DNA from: Gammaproteobacteria bacterium
GTDB lineage: Bacteria > Pseudomonadota > Gammaproteobacteria > SZUA-229
Direction: 5' to 3'
Length of the DNA stretch: 15,295 bases
Assembly: GCA_016191795.1 (NCBI GenBank)
Contig: JACPVK010000187.1
Coordinates: 1 to 15,295, forward strand
Shown here: in pieces, positions 1 through 7,992 of the stretch
Layout: every line of letters starts with the position of its first letter
How positions within the stretch are numbered: position 1 is the first letter of the stretch
Notes under the pieces: model-generated
Told to the model about the DNA's origin: nothing
Seen by the model: the letters and a program-made list of their open reading frames with translations, nothing else
Database searches by the model: none
Position numbers and translations under genes: made by a program

Positions 1-2283
1 AAACCCGTGCACTGGTGTCTGGATTGCGGATCGGCACTGGCCGAAGCCGAAGTGGAATACCAGGACAAAACATCTGCCGCCATTGATGTGGCTTTTCGTG
101 CTGTAGACAAGGCCGCTATTTTTAAAAAATTCAACGCCGAAATAAATTCTAATGATGTGGCTGTGGTTATCTGGACCACCACACCCTGGACCTTGCCGGC
201 CAATATGGCCGTGTGCTTACACCCCGATTTTGAATATGTTCTGGTCAAGGCAAAACTGGCTTCCGGTGAGATCAATCTGGTTCTCGCCGAGGCCTTGCAT
301 AAATCGGCACTGGATCGTTATGGCGCTGATGAGTACACCGTACTGGGTCGATGCAAAGGAACGGCGCTGGAAAATCTGCCATTGCAACACCCGTTTAATG
401 ACCGGCAAGTGCCACTGATTGTTGGCGATCATGTCACGACGGAAACTGGTACCGGCGCTGTTCACACCGCACCCGGTCACGGCCAGGATGACTTTGTTAT
501 CGGGCAAAAATACGGACTCGAAGTTTATAATCCGGTGGGTGGTGATGGCGTGTTTTTAGCCGACACACCTTTGTTCGCAGGACAACATGTTAACAAGGCC
601 AATGACGCCATCGTTGAAACGCTGAAAAACAATAACGCCTTATTAAAATATAAATCCATCCGGCACAGTTATCCGCATTGCTGGCGTCATAAAACACCGA
701 TTATTTTTCGGGCGACGCCGCAATGGTTTATCAGCATGGAGCAAAACAAATTACGCACCCACGCCCTGAAGGCAATTAACAACACACAATGGATGCCGGA
801 CTGGGGTCAGGCACGCATTGAAAGCATGGTGGTTAATCGTCCGGACTGGTGTATTTCCCGTCAACGCACATGGGGCGTACCCATCACATTGTTTGTACAC
901 AAACAAACGGGGGAACTTCACCCCAGAACATCGGAACTGATAGAAAAAGTGGCTGGCGGAATTGAAAAACAGGGGATTGATTTCTGGTTTTCACTCGAAC
1001 CAGAACAATTACTGGGAAGCGACGCAGATCAATACGACAAAGTGACCGACACACTGGATGTCTGGTTTGATTCCGGCGTAACCCATGCAGCGGTACTCGA
1101 ACAAAGAAAGGATTTGCATTACCCGGCCGATCTATATCTTGAAGGCTCGGATCAACATCGCGGCTGGTTTCAATCTTCACTGCTCACTTCCGTCGCCATG
1201 AATGGCGTGGCTCCCTACAAGGCTGTGTTAACGCATGGCTTTACAGTAGACGCCGACGGTAAAAAAATGTCCAAGTCGCAGGGCAATGTGATCGCGCCAC
1301 AAAAAGTGTGTGACAGTCTGGGTGCAGATATTTTACGACTCTGGGTAGCCTCCACTGACTACAGCGGAGAAATGAGCGTATCGGATGAAATTTTAAAGCG
1401 CATGTCTGACTCCTATCGTCGTATTCGTAATACTGCACGATTCCTGCTGGCCAATCTAAATGGATTTGAACCATCACGTGACATGATTGCTGCCGATAAA
1501 ATGTTACCACTGGACCGCTGGGCTGTAGCCACCACATGGCATTTACAGCAGAACATAATCACCGCCTATCGTGAATATAATTTCCACAGCATTTATCAGA
1601 AGCTGCATAATTTCTGTGCCGTTGAGCTGGGTAGTTTTTACCTTGATATTATCAAGGACCGGCAGTACACCACACAAATGAACAGCCTGGCCCGGCGGTC
1701 CGCACAAACCGCGCTTTATCACATCATTGAAGCCATGACACGCTGGCTGGCACCGATATGCAGTTTCACTGCCGATGAAATCTGGCAGGCCATTCCCGGC
1801 GATCGCAATCAATCCAGTGTGTTTATCTCGACCTGGTACGAAGACCTGCATGATTTACCAGCTGAAGGGCGCATGAATTTTGATTTCTGGAACACGGTGT
1901 TGCAGGTGCGAACACTGGTTTCTAAACACCTGGAAGACTTACGCGTGGCAGGCTCAATCGGATCATCACTGGACGCCGAAGTGGATTTATACTGCGATGA
2001 CGCCTTGTTAAAGACACTCGCTACACTGGAAGATGAATTACGTTTTGTCTTAATCACATCCTACGTTCGACTGCACCCACTGACATCAAGCTCACCCGGC
2101 ACGGAACAACAAATTGATACCCGACATAAAATTCGCATCATTACTTCTGCCAGCAAACATAATAAATGTATTCGTTGCTGGCATTACCGCGAGGATGTTG
2201 GACAACATAGCGAGCACCCTGAGCTGTGTGGTCGTTGTGTGAGTAACGTCTCTGGCTCTGGCGAGGTGCGCAAACATGCCTGA
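1..2283 (+). CDS. ileS: Isoleucyl-tRNA synthetase, 5'-truncated by window edge
   Basis: Charges tRNA-Ile with isoleucine in the cytoplasm (class Ia synthetase). The reading frame is open from base 1, so the N-terminus, including the HIGH ATP-binding motif, lies upstream; about 760 residues are visible, against roughly 940 in family members. Seen in order: the entry into the CP1 editing domain with TTTPWTLPAN (about base 172), the editing motif GTGAVHTAPGHGQDDF (about 451-498), WCISRQRTWG before the second half of the catalytic fold, the VWFDSG motif, KMSKS at 1264-1278, the helical anticodon-binding domain, and a C-terminal zinc finger with CxxC pairs at 2167-2178 and 2227-2238. The stop overlaps the lspA start (ATG inside the last codons), which implies coupled translation in an ileS-lspA-ispH operon. 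No internal defect was seen. The identification is secure. Confidence 0.98.
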   Translation, partial: KPVHWCLDCGSALAEAEVEYQDKTSAAIDVAFRAVDKAAIFKKFNAEINSNDVAVVIWTTTPWTLPANMAVCLHPDFEYVLVKAKLASGEINLVLAEALHKSALDRYGADEYTVLGRCKGTALENLPLQHPFNDRQVPLIVGDHVTTETGTGAVHTAPGHGQDDFVIGQKYGLEVYNPVGGDGVFLADTPLFAGQHVNKANDAIVETLKNNNALLKYKSIRHSYPHCWRHKTPIIFRATPQWFISMEQNKLRTHALKAINNTQWMPDWGQARIESMVVNRPDWCISRQRTWGVPITLFVHKQTGELHPRTSELIEKVAGGIEKQGIDFWFSLEPEQLLGSDADQYDKVTDTLDVWFDSGVTHAAVLEQRKDLHYPADLYLEGSDQHRGWFQSSLLTSVAMNGVAPYKAVLTHGFTVDADGKKMSKSQGNVIAPQKVCDSLGADILRLWVASTDYSGEMSVSDEILKRMSDSYRRIRNTARFLLANLNGFEPSRDMIAADKMLPLDRWAVATTWHLQQNIITAYREYNFHSIYQKLHNFCAVELGSFYLDIIKDRQYTTQMNSLARRSAQTALYHIIEAMTRWLAPICSFTADEIWQAIPGDRNQSSVFISTWYEDLHDLPAEGRMNFDFWNTVLQVRTLVSKHLEDLRVAGSIGSSLDAEVDLYCDDALLKTLATLEDELRFVLITSYVRLHPLTSSSPGTEQQIDTRHKIRIITSASKHNKCIRCWHYREDVGQHSEHPELCGRCVSNVSGSGEVRKHA

Positions 2284-2776
2284 GATTAAAAACAGCCTTC
2301 GTAACTGGATATGGATTCCACTGCTGGTTATTGCTTGTGACCAGGCCACCAAACTGCTCGCTGAAAGCCTGCTGGAATATCGTCAACCGCTGTCTCTCAT
2401 GCCCATGTTCAATTTAACCCTGGTCTACAATCCCGGAGCTGCATTCAGCTTTTTGAGTGATGCAGGTGGCTGGCAGCGCTGGTTTTTCATGCTGCTCTCA
2501 TCCGGCGTAAGTGTTGTGCTCATTATCTGGTTGCAAAAATTAAATACCAGTCAGAAATTACAAACCATTTCCATAGCGCTTATATTGGGCGGCGCGATTG
2601 GCAACCTGATTGATCGCAGTATATATGGCCATGTTATTGATTTTATCGACGTCTACTATGCGACCCATCACTGGCCCGCTTTTAATATTGCCGACTCGGC
2701 AATCAGTATCGGCGCAGTACTGTTAATTTACGATAGCTTTCGCCATCGGCATGACGGCACAAAACCATGCAAATAA
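2276..2776 (+). CDS. lspA: Lipoprotein signal peptidase (signal peptidase II)
   Basis: An inner-membrane aspartyl protease that removes the signal peptide of diacylglyceryl-modified prolipoproteins. The 166-residue length is typical. Four hydrophobic segments are visible (about residues 11-20, 66-86, 96-112 and 138-152). Conserved family signatures are CDQATK near residue 21, YNPGAAFSF at 51-59, GGAIGNLIDR at 105-114, HVIDFID and FNIADS. The catalytic aspartates should be D122 (HVIDF) and D140 (NIADS), by analogy with the known dyad. The start ATG overlaps the end of ileS by 8 bases and is preceded at good spacing by GAGGTG (2263-2268). The 3' end overlaps ispH by 10 bases. The fkpB gene that often lies between lspA and ispH in gammaproteobacteria is absent here. 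Confidence 0.97.
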   Translation: MPEIKNSLRNWIWIPLLVIACDQATKLLAESLLEYRQPLSLMPMFNLTLVYNPGAAFSFLSDAGGWQRWFFMLLSSGVSVVLIIWLQKLNTSQKLQTISIALILGGAIGNLIDRSIYGHVIDFIDVYYATHHWPAFNIADSAISIGAVLLIYDSFRHRHDGTKPCK

Positions 2777-3699
2777 TTCTCGCTAACCCCCGCGGATTTT
2801 GCGCTGGTGTTGATAGAGCCATCGAAATTGTCGAGCGAGCCATTCAAACCCTGGGCGCACCCATCTATGTACGTCACGAAGTGGTACACAACACCTACGT
2901 TGTTAATGACCTTAAAAACAAGGGCGCGATATTTGTCGAAGAACTCGATGAAGTGCCCGACCATGCAACCGTCATATTCAGCGCCCACGGAGTTGCCCAG
3001 GCAATTCACCACGAAGCAAAACGTCGAGCATTAAAAGTATTTGACGCCACCTGTCCGCTGGTAACAAAAGTTCATCTGGAAGTTATCAAGCATGCCCGCC
3101 AGGGTGATGATGTCATTCTTATTGGACATGCTGGCCACCCGGAAGTAGAAGGCACCATGGGGCAATACGATCGCACGGCTGGTGGCGACATATTCCTTAT
3201 CGAATCTGAAAAGGATATAGCCAGTCTAAAAATAAAAAATCCTGACAAGCTGGCTTTTGTCACCCAGACCACTCTGTCGGTTGATGACACCATTAATATC
3301 ATCCGGGCACTACAAAAGAAATTCCCGAGCATACAAAGCCCGCGCAAAGACGATATTTGTTATGCCACACAAAATCGCCAGGATGCAGTTAAAAAACTAT
3401 CTGAAATGTGTGACCTGATTTTGGTTGTTGGTTCAAAAAACAGCTCCAACTCCAATCGACTTAAGGAACTGGCCAATAATCAGGGTATAGATAGTTACTT
3501 GATAGACAATGCTGAACACATTGAAAAAAAATGGTTCACCAATAAACAAACTATTGGCATTACCGCCGGCGCATCGGCACCCGAAATTCTGGTTAACGGT
3601 GTTATCGATTTTTTACGCAAGGAATTTGGCGCCATTCTACGGGATGACAGTGGTCCAAAAGAGAATGTGATATTTCAGTTGCCAAGAGAATTACGTTAA
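2767..3699 (+). CDS. ispH: 4-hydroxy-3-methylbut-2-enyl diphosphate reductase
   Basis: Last enzyme of the MEP isoprenoid pathway. This cytoplasmic [4Fe-4S] protein reduces HMBPP to IPP and DMAPP. The 310-residue length is normal. The three cluster cysteines are visible: C12 in NPRGFCAGVDRA, C96 in DATCPLVTKVH and C198 in ICYATQNRQ. Substrate-binding residues in conserved contexts are H41 (HEVVHN), H74 (SAHGV), H124 and E126 (GHAGHPEVEG) and T167/T168 (VTQTTLS), with SKNSSNSNRL and ITAGASAP further on. The start overlaps the lspA stop, and the Shine-Dalgarno is weak, so coupling to lspA is likely. It is the last gene of its operon and is followed within 10 bases by a strong hairpin terminator. 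Confidence 0.98.
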   Translation: MQIILANPRGFCAGVDRAIEIVERAIQTLGAPIYVRHEVVHNTYVVNDLKNKGAIFVEELDEVPDHATVIFSAHGVAQAIHHEAKRRALKVFDATCPLVTKVHLEVIKHARQGDDVILIGHAGHPEVEGTMGQYDRTAGGDIFLIESEKDIASLKIKNPDKLAFVTQTTLSVDDTINIIRALQKKFPSIQSPRKDDICYATQNRQDAVKKLSEMCDLILVVGSKNSSNSNRLKELANNQGIDSYLIDNAEHIEKKWFTNKQTIGITAGASAPEILVNGVIDFLRKEFGAILRDDSGPKENVIFQLPRELR

Positions 3700-3707
3700 T
3701 TTTAAAC

Positions 3708-3737
3708 AAAAAAAAGCCGCCAATGGGCGGCTTTTTT
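3708..3737. terminator. Bidirectional rho-independent terminator between ispH and pilE
   Basis: A perfect GC stem GCCGCC (3716-3721) and GGCGGC (3726-3731) has a 4-base loop. It is flanked by a run of eight A on the left (3708-3715) and six T on the right (3732-3737). A U-tract therefore follows the stem when read from either strand, so it can end both the ileS-lspA-ispH transcript and the convergent pilus operon transcript. Confidence 0.93.
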
Positions 3738-3755
3738 ATACCTGATCTGAAATAA

Positions 3756-4127
3756 TCACCAGCACATAGCTGGAGCTCTCTGTCCGGCTGATGTCAATGT
3801 AATCTGAACACAGCCAGTATCATTTGCCTGATTGCTTCCACTCCCATCTGCCGTCAGTATATAACCAGTTCCAACCAGAGTTGTTGTCAAAATATAGAGC
3901 CCATTGTCAGTCACTGCCGACACTTCAGCATCTGTGCCGTAGCGATAATTAACCAGGGCAAAACGCTCCTGTAAATCCGCCAGTCGCGTCAGACCCACAT
4001 AAGCATCTGACCGTGCACTTCTCATCATATATTGTTGATAAGAAGGAAAAGCAAGCGCGCCTACAATACCAATTATGACCAGTGCTATTAGTAATTCTAT
4101 TAATGTAAAACCGTGTTGTTTTTTCAT
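3756..4127 (-). CDS. pilE: Type IV pilus minor pilin, PilE-like
   Basis: A 123-residue type IV pilin-like protein. A short basic leader (MKKQHG) ends in the prepilin peptidase site G6|F7. The mature protein starts FTLIE, with the conserved glutamate at position +5, and continues as a hydrophobic N-terminal helix up to about residue 27, followed by the FPSYQQY turn seen in pilins. C106 and C122 near the C-terminus could form the usual D-region disulfide. It is the last gene of the minor pilin operon, 51 bases after pilY1, with GGAG at 4133-4136 spaced 5 bases from ATG. Known homologues join the pilus-priming complex with PilV/W/X/FimU and PilY1. The position next to ispH and the small size favour minor pilin PilE rather than the major pilin, though a major-pilin role cannot be excluded from sequence alone. 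Confidence 0.9.
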   Translation of the reverse strand: MKKQHGFTLIELLIALVIIGIVGALAFPSYQQYMMRSARSDAYVGLTRLADLQERFALVNYRYGTDAEVSAVTDNGLYILTTTLVGTGYILTADGSGSNQANDTGCVQITLTSAGQRAPAMCW

Positions 4128-4149
4128 CTTTACTCCACTCCTGTGAGCC

Positions 4150-4172
4150 GGCCGGGCATTAGCCCGGCCTAC
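4150..4172 (-). repeat. REP-like GTAG-headed palindrome in the pilY1-pilE gap
   Basis: An 8-bp perfect inverted repeat, GGCCGGGC (4150-4157) and GCCCGGCC (4162-4169), has a 4-base loop. On the minus (transcribed) strand it is preceded by the tetranucleotide GTAG (4172-4169). A GTAG head next to a GC-rich hairpin is the hallmark of REP sequences handled by RAYT transposases. No U-tract follows it on the minus strand, so it is not a classic terminator. It could also work as a transcript-stabilising or processing hairpin that sets pilE level apart from pilY1. Only one copy is visible here, so membership of a repeat family is inference. Confidence 0.5.
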
Positions 4173-4178
4173 TCAATT

Positions 4179-7100
4179 TTATCGTTCAAACCAGTACAAG
4201 GTTTCATGTGTATTGGTATCCGGTGCTTTCTCACATTCAGTACCTACACACACTGCGTAATCTTTCTGATTAGTGTTAGCGGTTTTAATCATCTTGGGGT
4301 CAGCCGGTATACCTGGCTTAACCAGAGGATCATAACGTTTATCTTTAAGATCACCAGGAGAAACGGTACCAGGCGGTGTCGTCCCGCTGGAGGTATTTAA
4401 TGGACCACCATCCTTGACACTCACTATGTATAAACGACCTGTACCTTCACTGGGCGAACATGCCTGTGATGCGGCGCTAGTATCTGTCGGGATATAGCTC
4501 GTTATATATAGATAGTCATTGAAAATCAAACCTTTGGCCAGGCCTTTTTCACCTGTGGTCTCGAGTTTGATATACCAGCCATCCGCTTGATCCATGGCGG
4601 TTTTTGCTGCTTCTCGTTGTATCGATGTGCCTTCGCGCACCAGATTATCTGTTGTGTCGAACAAGTCGGCTTCTGTCAGCGTCACGTATGTTGCAGGCTT
4701 ACCAAATACCGGCTTGTCCTTTAGCATGTATATACGATCTTCAATGTCCTTGTTTAATGGATGTTCACGATAACCCGAAGCTATACCCAAAGACAGATAT
4801 GTGTCGCCACCGTTCTTGGTCAGGGACACGGAAGGAGGATAATAGAAACGACGGTTATCAGCCTTGTTCCCATTGGCTGCCAGATCTGCAATGCGGCCAC
4901 CGGTAATCAGTGTTGACAACGTAGAACCCGCGGCACCTTTGGCTATATCAAAACGCCATATCTGGCCACCCATATCTCCCACATACATCGCGTCTGCATA
5001 GCCATCGCCATTAGCATCGGCTGCAGCAACATTTGACGGTATGCTGTATTGCATATTGGTCAGCGTCAGGTTCGCACCTGTTTGAGAACTGGCCCACCAT
5101 AACCGCGCGCCTGTCATTGCATCCACAATATAAACAGCGCGTCCAGCTCCATCTACAGTACGTTGTGACACCGCGTCCTGATTGGTATCGTAACCACCTG
5201 CAAAAATCAGTACGTGTTTATCAGCATTGTTCACGCGCAATTTACGTAGCTGGGGTTGTGACCATGATTGGCCCATCTCGGTAAAATCACCCGTGCCGCC
5301 AATAATCGACCACATAAATTTCGGGTTAGAACGATCTGACACATCCAGTGCATAGTAGTTATTACCACCACGACGCATGCCAAAGTAGATGTAGGCCTTG
5401 TCACCAGCAGCTGCATCTAAAACACCATCCTTGTTCTGATCCTGAATCCAGGATGTAATAGAACTATCCAGTCCGTAAGTTTTGGTAATGGCGTTGTTCG
5501 CGGTGTAGTGCACACCGACGACAGAGAACAGCTCTTTAGGCACGAAAGAGAATGTCTCGGTACCGGCAGATTTCATTGTATTGATGGCATGCAAATAGCC
5601 TTCGTTGGTTGGCACATAAGCTGTGATGTCAGGATCTGCATCGGTGCCACCATACTGAATCATGGCAGGCTCACCATGCAATGGATCACCCATAATCAGG
5701 CGTTCATCCGTCACATCACCATCACCATCAACATCCTTCACATCAATACCACGTGCCCACTTCAATACATTATCACGCTCTGTGGCTGCAACACCCAGCA
5801 TGGCGTCTGTGATAGTCGCATTGGTTTCATGCACACGATTACTGGAATCCGTCAGGCTGTTATTGGAGCCCATGTAAGTATAAACAGTACGATTATTGGT
5901 AAGCTTGCTGGCAGCGCCACCTTCCGGTGCATCTTTACCATCCGGTGCATAAGCGACAGGAGTCCAGTAGCTGGTGGATGTGTCATAGAAATAGCCATTC
6001 AAACTATTTACCGCTGGCTGATTATTCACATCAACAATAAAGGGATTACCGTCTGTATCAAATTCAAGTCTGTAGCGCTTGAAATTACCGTCCCAGTGTG
6101 GGCCAGCGGCTGGCTTGAACAATGAGAAATACAAATCATCACGATGTGTTGTACGGTTAAATGCGTTAACGGACACAGCAGGTGATGAGAAGGTTGAGCT
6201 GACACCCAGGATGTCAGTCAGAATGTTGGTGAATGCCGCTGTTAATTCAACTGAATCACTCGCCGCATAATAAGCACCCGCACCCGATTCTGCCTTACTG
6301 GCGGAGGCCGTACTTTTCAGCAAAGTAATACCCGCGCTGGACATACCTGTACCAAAGCCAATGGTATAAGTTGAAACAACCTGCTTGTCTGCAAAACCAG
6401 ATCCCCCGGTACTTTGGTCATTTTTTGCTATGGCCGAGGCAATATCATCCATACAGTTGCTTTGATAACTACCACTACCTACTACACTACAACCACCACT
6501 GATACCCACATTGGTCTGGCGTGTAGTACCAACCCCGGTATCTTGCGTGGGGTCACCATCCGTTAGGTAAGCAATGAAATTTTTCTGGCACTGAAAATCA
6601 ATCGGAGAATTGTAGGTGTTACTGGTACTGACGCTACCAACACGAGATGCGGCAACACTTTTTACAGGGGAGGATGTATTACCGTAGTCAACCGCGCCAC
6701 CTTTATAATACATGGCTGCTTCATACATGGTTTCTGACAATGGCGTATAGCTGTCTGCAGGCAAGCCGTTAACGGCTGTCAGAAAATTGGTTCTTGCGGT
6801 AGCAATTGGCTCCATAGCATGAATCACCATGCCACCGTTGGCGTTACTATCAAAACGCATTAAGCCAATATTGACATTGTTGATACTGTTTACCAGCGAG
6901 GTCAAAGTATCTTTCACAATCTGGATACGGGTTTTGGTAATCGTTGCCGCATTTTGTTCCCAGTTAAGATAATTGCCTGACTTGATGGTGTAACTGGTTG
7001 CTGTTGTCCAGTTAATAGAATTAGATGAGTTAGTCGACCATGGACCGCTGCCGCCATTGGCAGCATAAGTAGCAGTACCACCATTGCCATGCACACCACT

Positions 7101-7553
7101 ATCAGCTTTGCACTCAACATCTACAGTGTGTGCACTACTACTAAAAATTTTCCATTGACTGCTGCGCCACATCGCCATATTGTCCTGGTAAAAACCGGAC
7201 GTGGCAAAGGCATCGATAGCGGCCTTACATTTCAAATTAGCCAATTCAAAATAATTGCTTGTAGGACTACTGCCAGAACATTTTGTAAATTTATCGGCGT
7301 TGTAATATACGCGCGTAGTACTGCAACTACCGGAATAGGTCGTACCCGGGTCATAAGTAGTTTGCGTGGTCACGTTGGTGTCCATACTGCCTGATGTATC
7401 CACCACAAATAAAATATTGGGTGGTACATCCGTTACTCCCAGGTTTTGTCCCAGATAAATTTCTGTGTCGTCAGCCGCTGCAGGTGATGCCGCCAGCATT
7501 CCGTACAACATGGCTGCCACCAGGGTATGAATTTTTTTGTAATGAGTCATCAT
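4179..7553 (-). CDS. pilY1: PilY1-type type IV pilus tip adhesin
   Basis: A 1124-residue exported protein, close to the length of P. aeruginosa PilY1. A Sec signal peptide runs to about A27 (SPAAA|DD). The N-terminal half holds a von Willebrand A-like domain with the MIDAS motif DTSGS at 52-56, a likely MIDAS threonine near T270 and TDGDP at 331-335. The C-terminal half (about 600-1050) is the PilY1 beta-propeller, opening near GDPLHGEP (622-629). Three Asp-rich calcium-type loops are visible: around 607-616 (DVDGDGDVTD), 705-713 (DQNKDGVLD) and 846-854 (DANGDGYAD). The last matches the calcium site known to control pilus retraction in P. aeruginosa. The start is chosen from GAGGA (+ strand 7561-7565) spaced 7 bases upstream; a second ATG follows immediately. 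Known role: surface adhesin, mechanosensor and anti-retraction factor at the pilus tip, assembled with the minor pilins. Confidence 0.95.
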   Translation of the reverse strand: MMTHYKKIHTLVAAMLYGMLAASPAAADDTEIYLGQNLGVTDVPPNILFVVDTSGSMDTNVTTQTTYDPGTTYSGSCSTTRVYYNADKFTKCSGSSPTSNYFELANLKCKAAIDAFATSGFYQDNMAMWRSSQWKIFSSSAHTVDVECKADSGVHGNGGTATYAANGGSGPWSTNSSNSINWTTATSYTIKSGNYLNWEQNAATITKTRIQIVKDTLTSLVNSINNVNIGLMRFDSNANGGMVIHAMEPIATARTNFLTAVNGLPADSYTPLSETMYEAAMYYKGGAVDYGNTSSPVKSVAASRVGSVSTSNTYNSPIDFQCQKNFIAYLTDGDPTQDTGVGTTRQTNVGISGGCSVVGSGSYQSNCMDDIASAIAKNDQSTGGSGFADKQVVSTYTIGFGTGMSSAGITLLKSTASASKAESGAGAYYAASDSVELTAAFTNILTDILGVSSTFSSPAVSVNAFNRTTHRDDLYFSLFKPAAGPHWDGNFKRYRLEFDTDGNPFIVDVNNQPAVNSLNGYFYDTSTSYWTPVAYAPDGKDAPEGGAASKLTNNRTVYTYMGSNNSLTDSSNRVHETNATITDAMLGVAATERDNVLKWARGIDVKDVDGDGDVTDERLIMGDPLHGEPAMIQYGGTDADPDITAYVPTNEGYLHAINTMKSAGTETFSFVPKELFSVVGVHYTANNAITKTYGLDSSITSWIQDQNKDGVLDAAAGDKAYIYFGMRRGGNNYYALDVSDRSNPKFMWSIIGGTGDFTEMGQSWSQPQLRKLRVNNADKHVLIFAGGYDTNQDAVSQRTVDGAGRAVYIVDAMTGARLWWASSQTGANLTLTNMQYSIPSNVAAADANGDGYADAMYVGDMGGQIWRFDIAKGAAGSTLSTLITGGRIADLAANGNKADNRRFYYPPSVSLTKNGGDTYLSLGIASGYREHPLNKDIEDRIYMLKDKPVFGKPATYVTLTEADLFDTTDNLVREGTSIQREAAKTAMDQADGWYIKLETTGEKGLAKGLIFNDYLYITSYIPTDTSAASQACSPSEGTGRLYIVSVKDGGPLNTSSGTTPPGTVSPGDLKDKRYDPLVKPGIPADPKMIKTANTNQKDYAVCVGTECEKAPDTNTHETLYWFER

Positions 7554-7563
7554 GTTCGCTTCC

Positions 7564-7581
7564 TCAACATAGTGATGTTGA
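7564..7581 (-). promoter_or_regulatory. Hairpin abutting the pilY1 ribosome binding site
   Basis: A perfect 7-bp inverted repeat (TCAACAT and ATGTTGA) has a 4-base loop. On the mRNA its 3' arm runs directly into the pilY1 Shine-Dalgarno GAGGAAG, with the first two SD bases inside the stem. It lies in the 88-base gap before pilY1, one of only two wide gaps in the operon. Folding could tune pilY1 translation. The structure is visible, but any regulatory effect is inference. Confidence 0.45.
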
Positions 7582-7641
7582 ATATAAACCTACTAATCAT
7601 TAACAACATCTACTGGCAGACCGGCTGCCGGTTTTAACCGA

Positions 7642-7974
7642 TTAGTTATACCAACGGATTCTGTTTACAGTTAATTTCTTGGCGTCAAAAATAACAATGG
7701 CAGACTTGCCAGCCCGTTCCCGTGCCTTGATTAATGGCACCGTAACATTATTGGCTATAGCTAAAGTGTCGGGCGTTATTGTGACGCGGATATTTTTGCA
7801 GTCATCACAGATTGCGCCGGTTATATAACCGTTAAGCGAATCATCCAGTGTTATTTGCAGTCTTTGCGCTTCAATGGCTTCTTCCAGCCGTTCCATTTTT
7901 GTTTCTGCGTACACGCTCATAACCGCTAATACGCTGATAATTGACAGCATAAACAAGATAGTTTTTTTCATCAT
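7642..7974 (-). CDS. Small exported CxxC protein of unknown function in the pilus operon
   Basis: I do not recognise this 110-residue protein. It has a clear Sec signal peptide (MMKK, then a hydrophobic stretch to about residue 20, cleavage probably after VYA at 21-23). A charged, probably helical segment follows (24-42), then a compact beta-rich domain with a CxxC pair, C56 and C59 (ICDDCKN). It ends in a basic segment, NRIRWYN. The start has a strong Shine-Dalgarno (AGGAGTG). It lies 18 bases downstream of pilX and 88 bases upstream of pilY1, all on one strand, so co-expression with the tip complex is very likely. P. aeruginosa has a small exported protein, PilY2, between pilY1 and pilE; this one is similar in size but on the other side of pilY1. 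Homology to PilY2 is not demonstrated. The CxxC could be a disulfide, a redox site or half of a metal site. Confidence 0.85.
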   Translation of the reverse strand: MMKKTILFMLSIISVLAVMSVYAETKMERLEEAIEAQRLQITLDDSLNGYITGAICDDCKNIRVTITPDTLAIANNVTVPLIKARERAGKSAIVIFDAKKLTVNRIRWYN

Positions 7975-7992
7975 TGCACTCCTAAAAAACGG

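Noticed and set aside
5508..6125. 205-codon open frame on the plus strand inside pilY1
   Set aside because: It lies fully antisense to a well-supported pilY1 domain, has no signal or domain features, and reads as an odd His/Ile/Cys-rich mix expected of a shadow frame.
7620..7632. Short palindrome ACCGGC-T-GCCGGT after the small exported protein gene
   Set aside because: The single-base loop cannot form a real hairpin without opening pairs, and no U-tract follows; it is kept only as a note.
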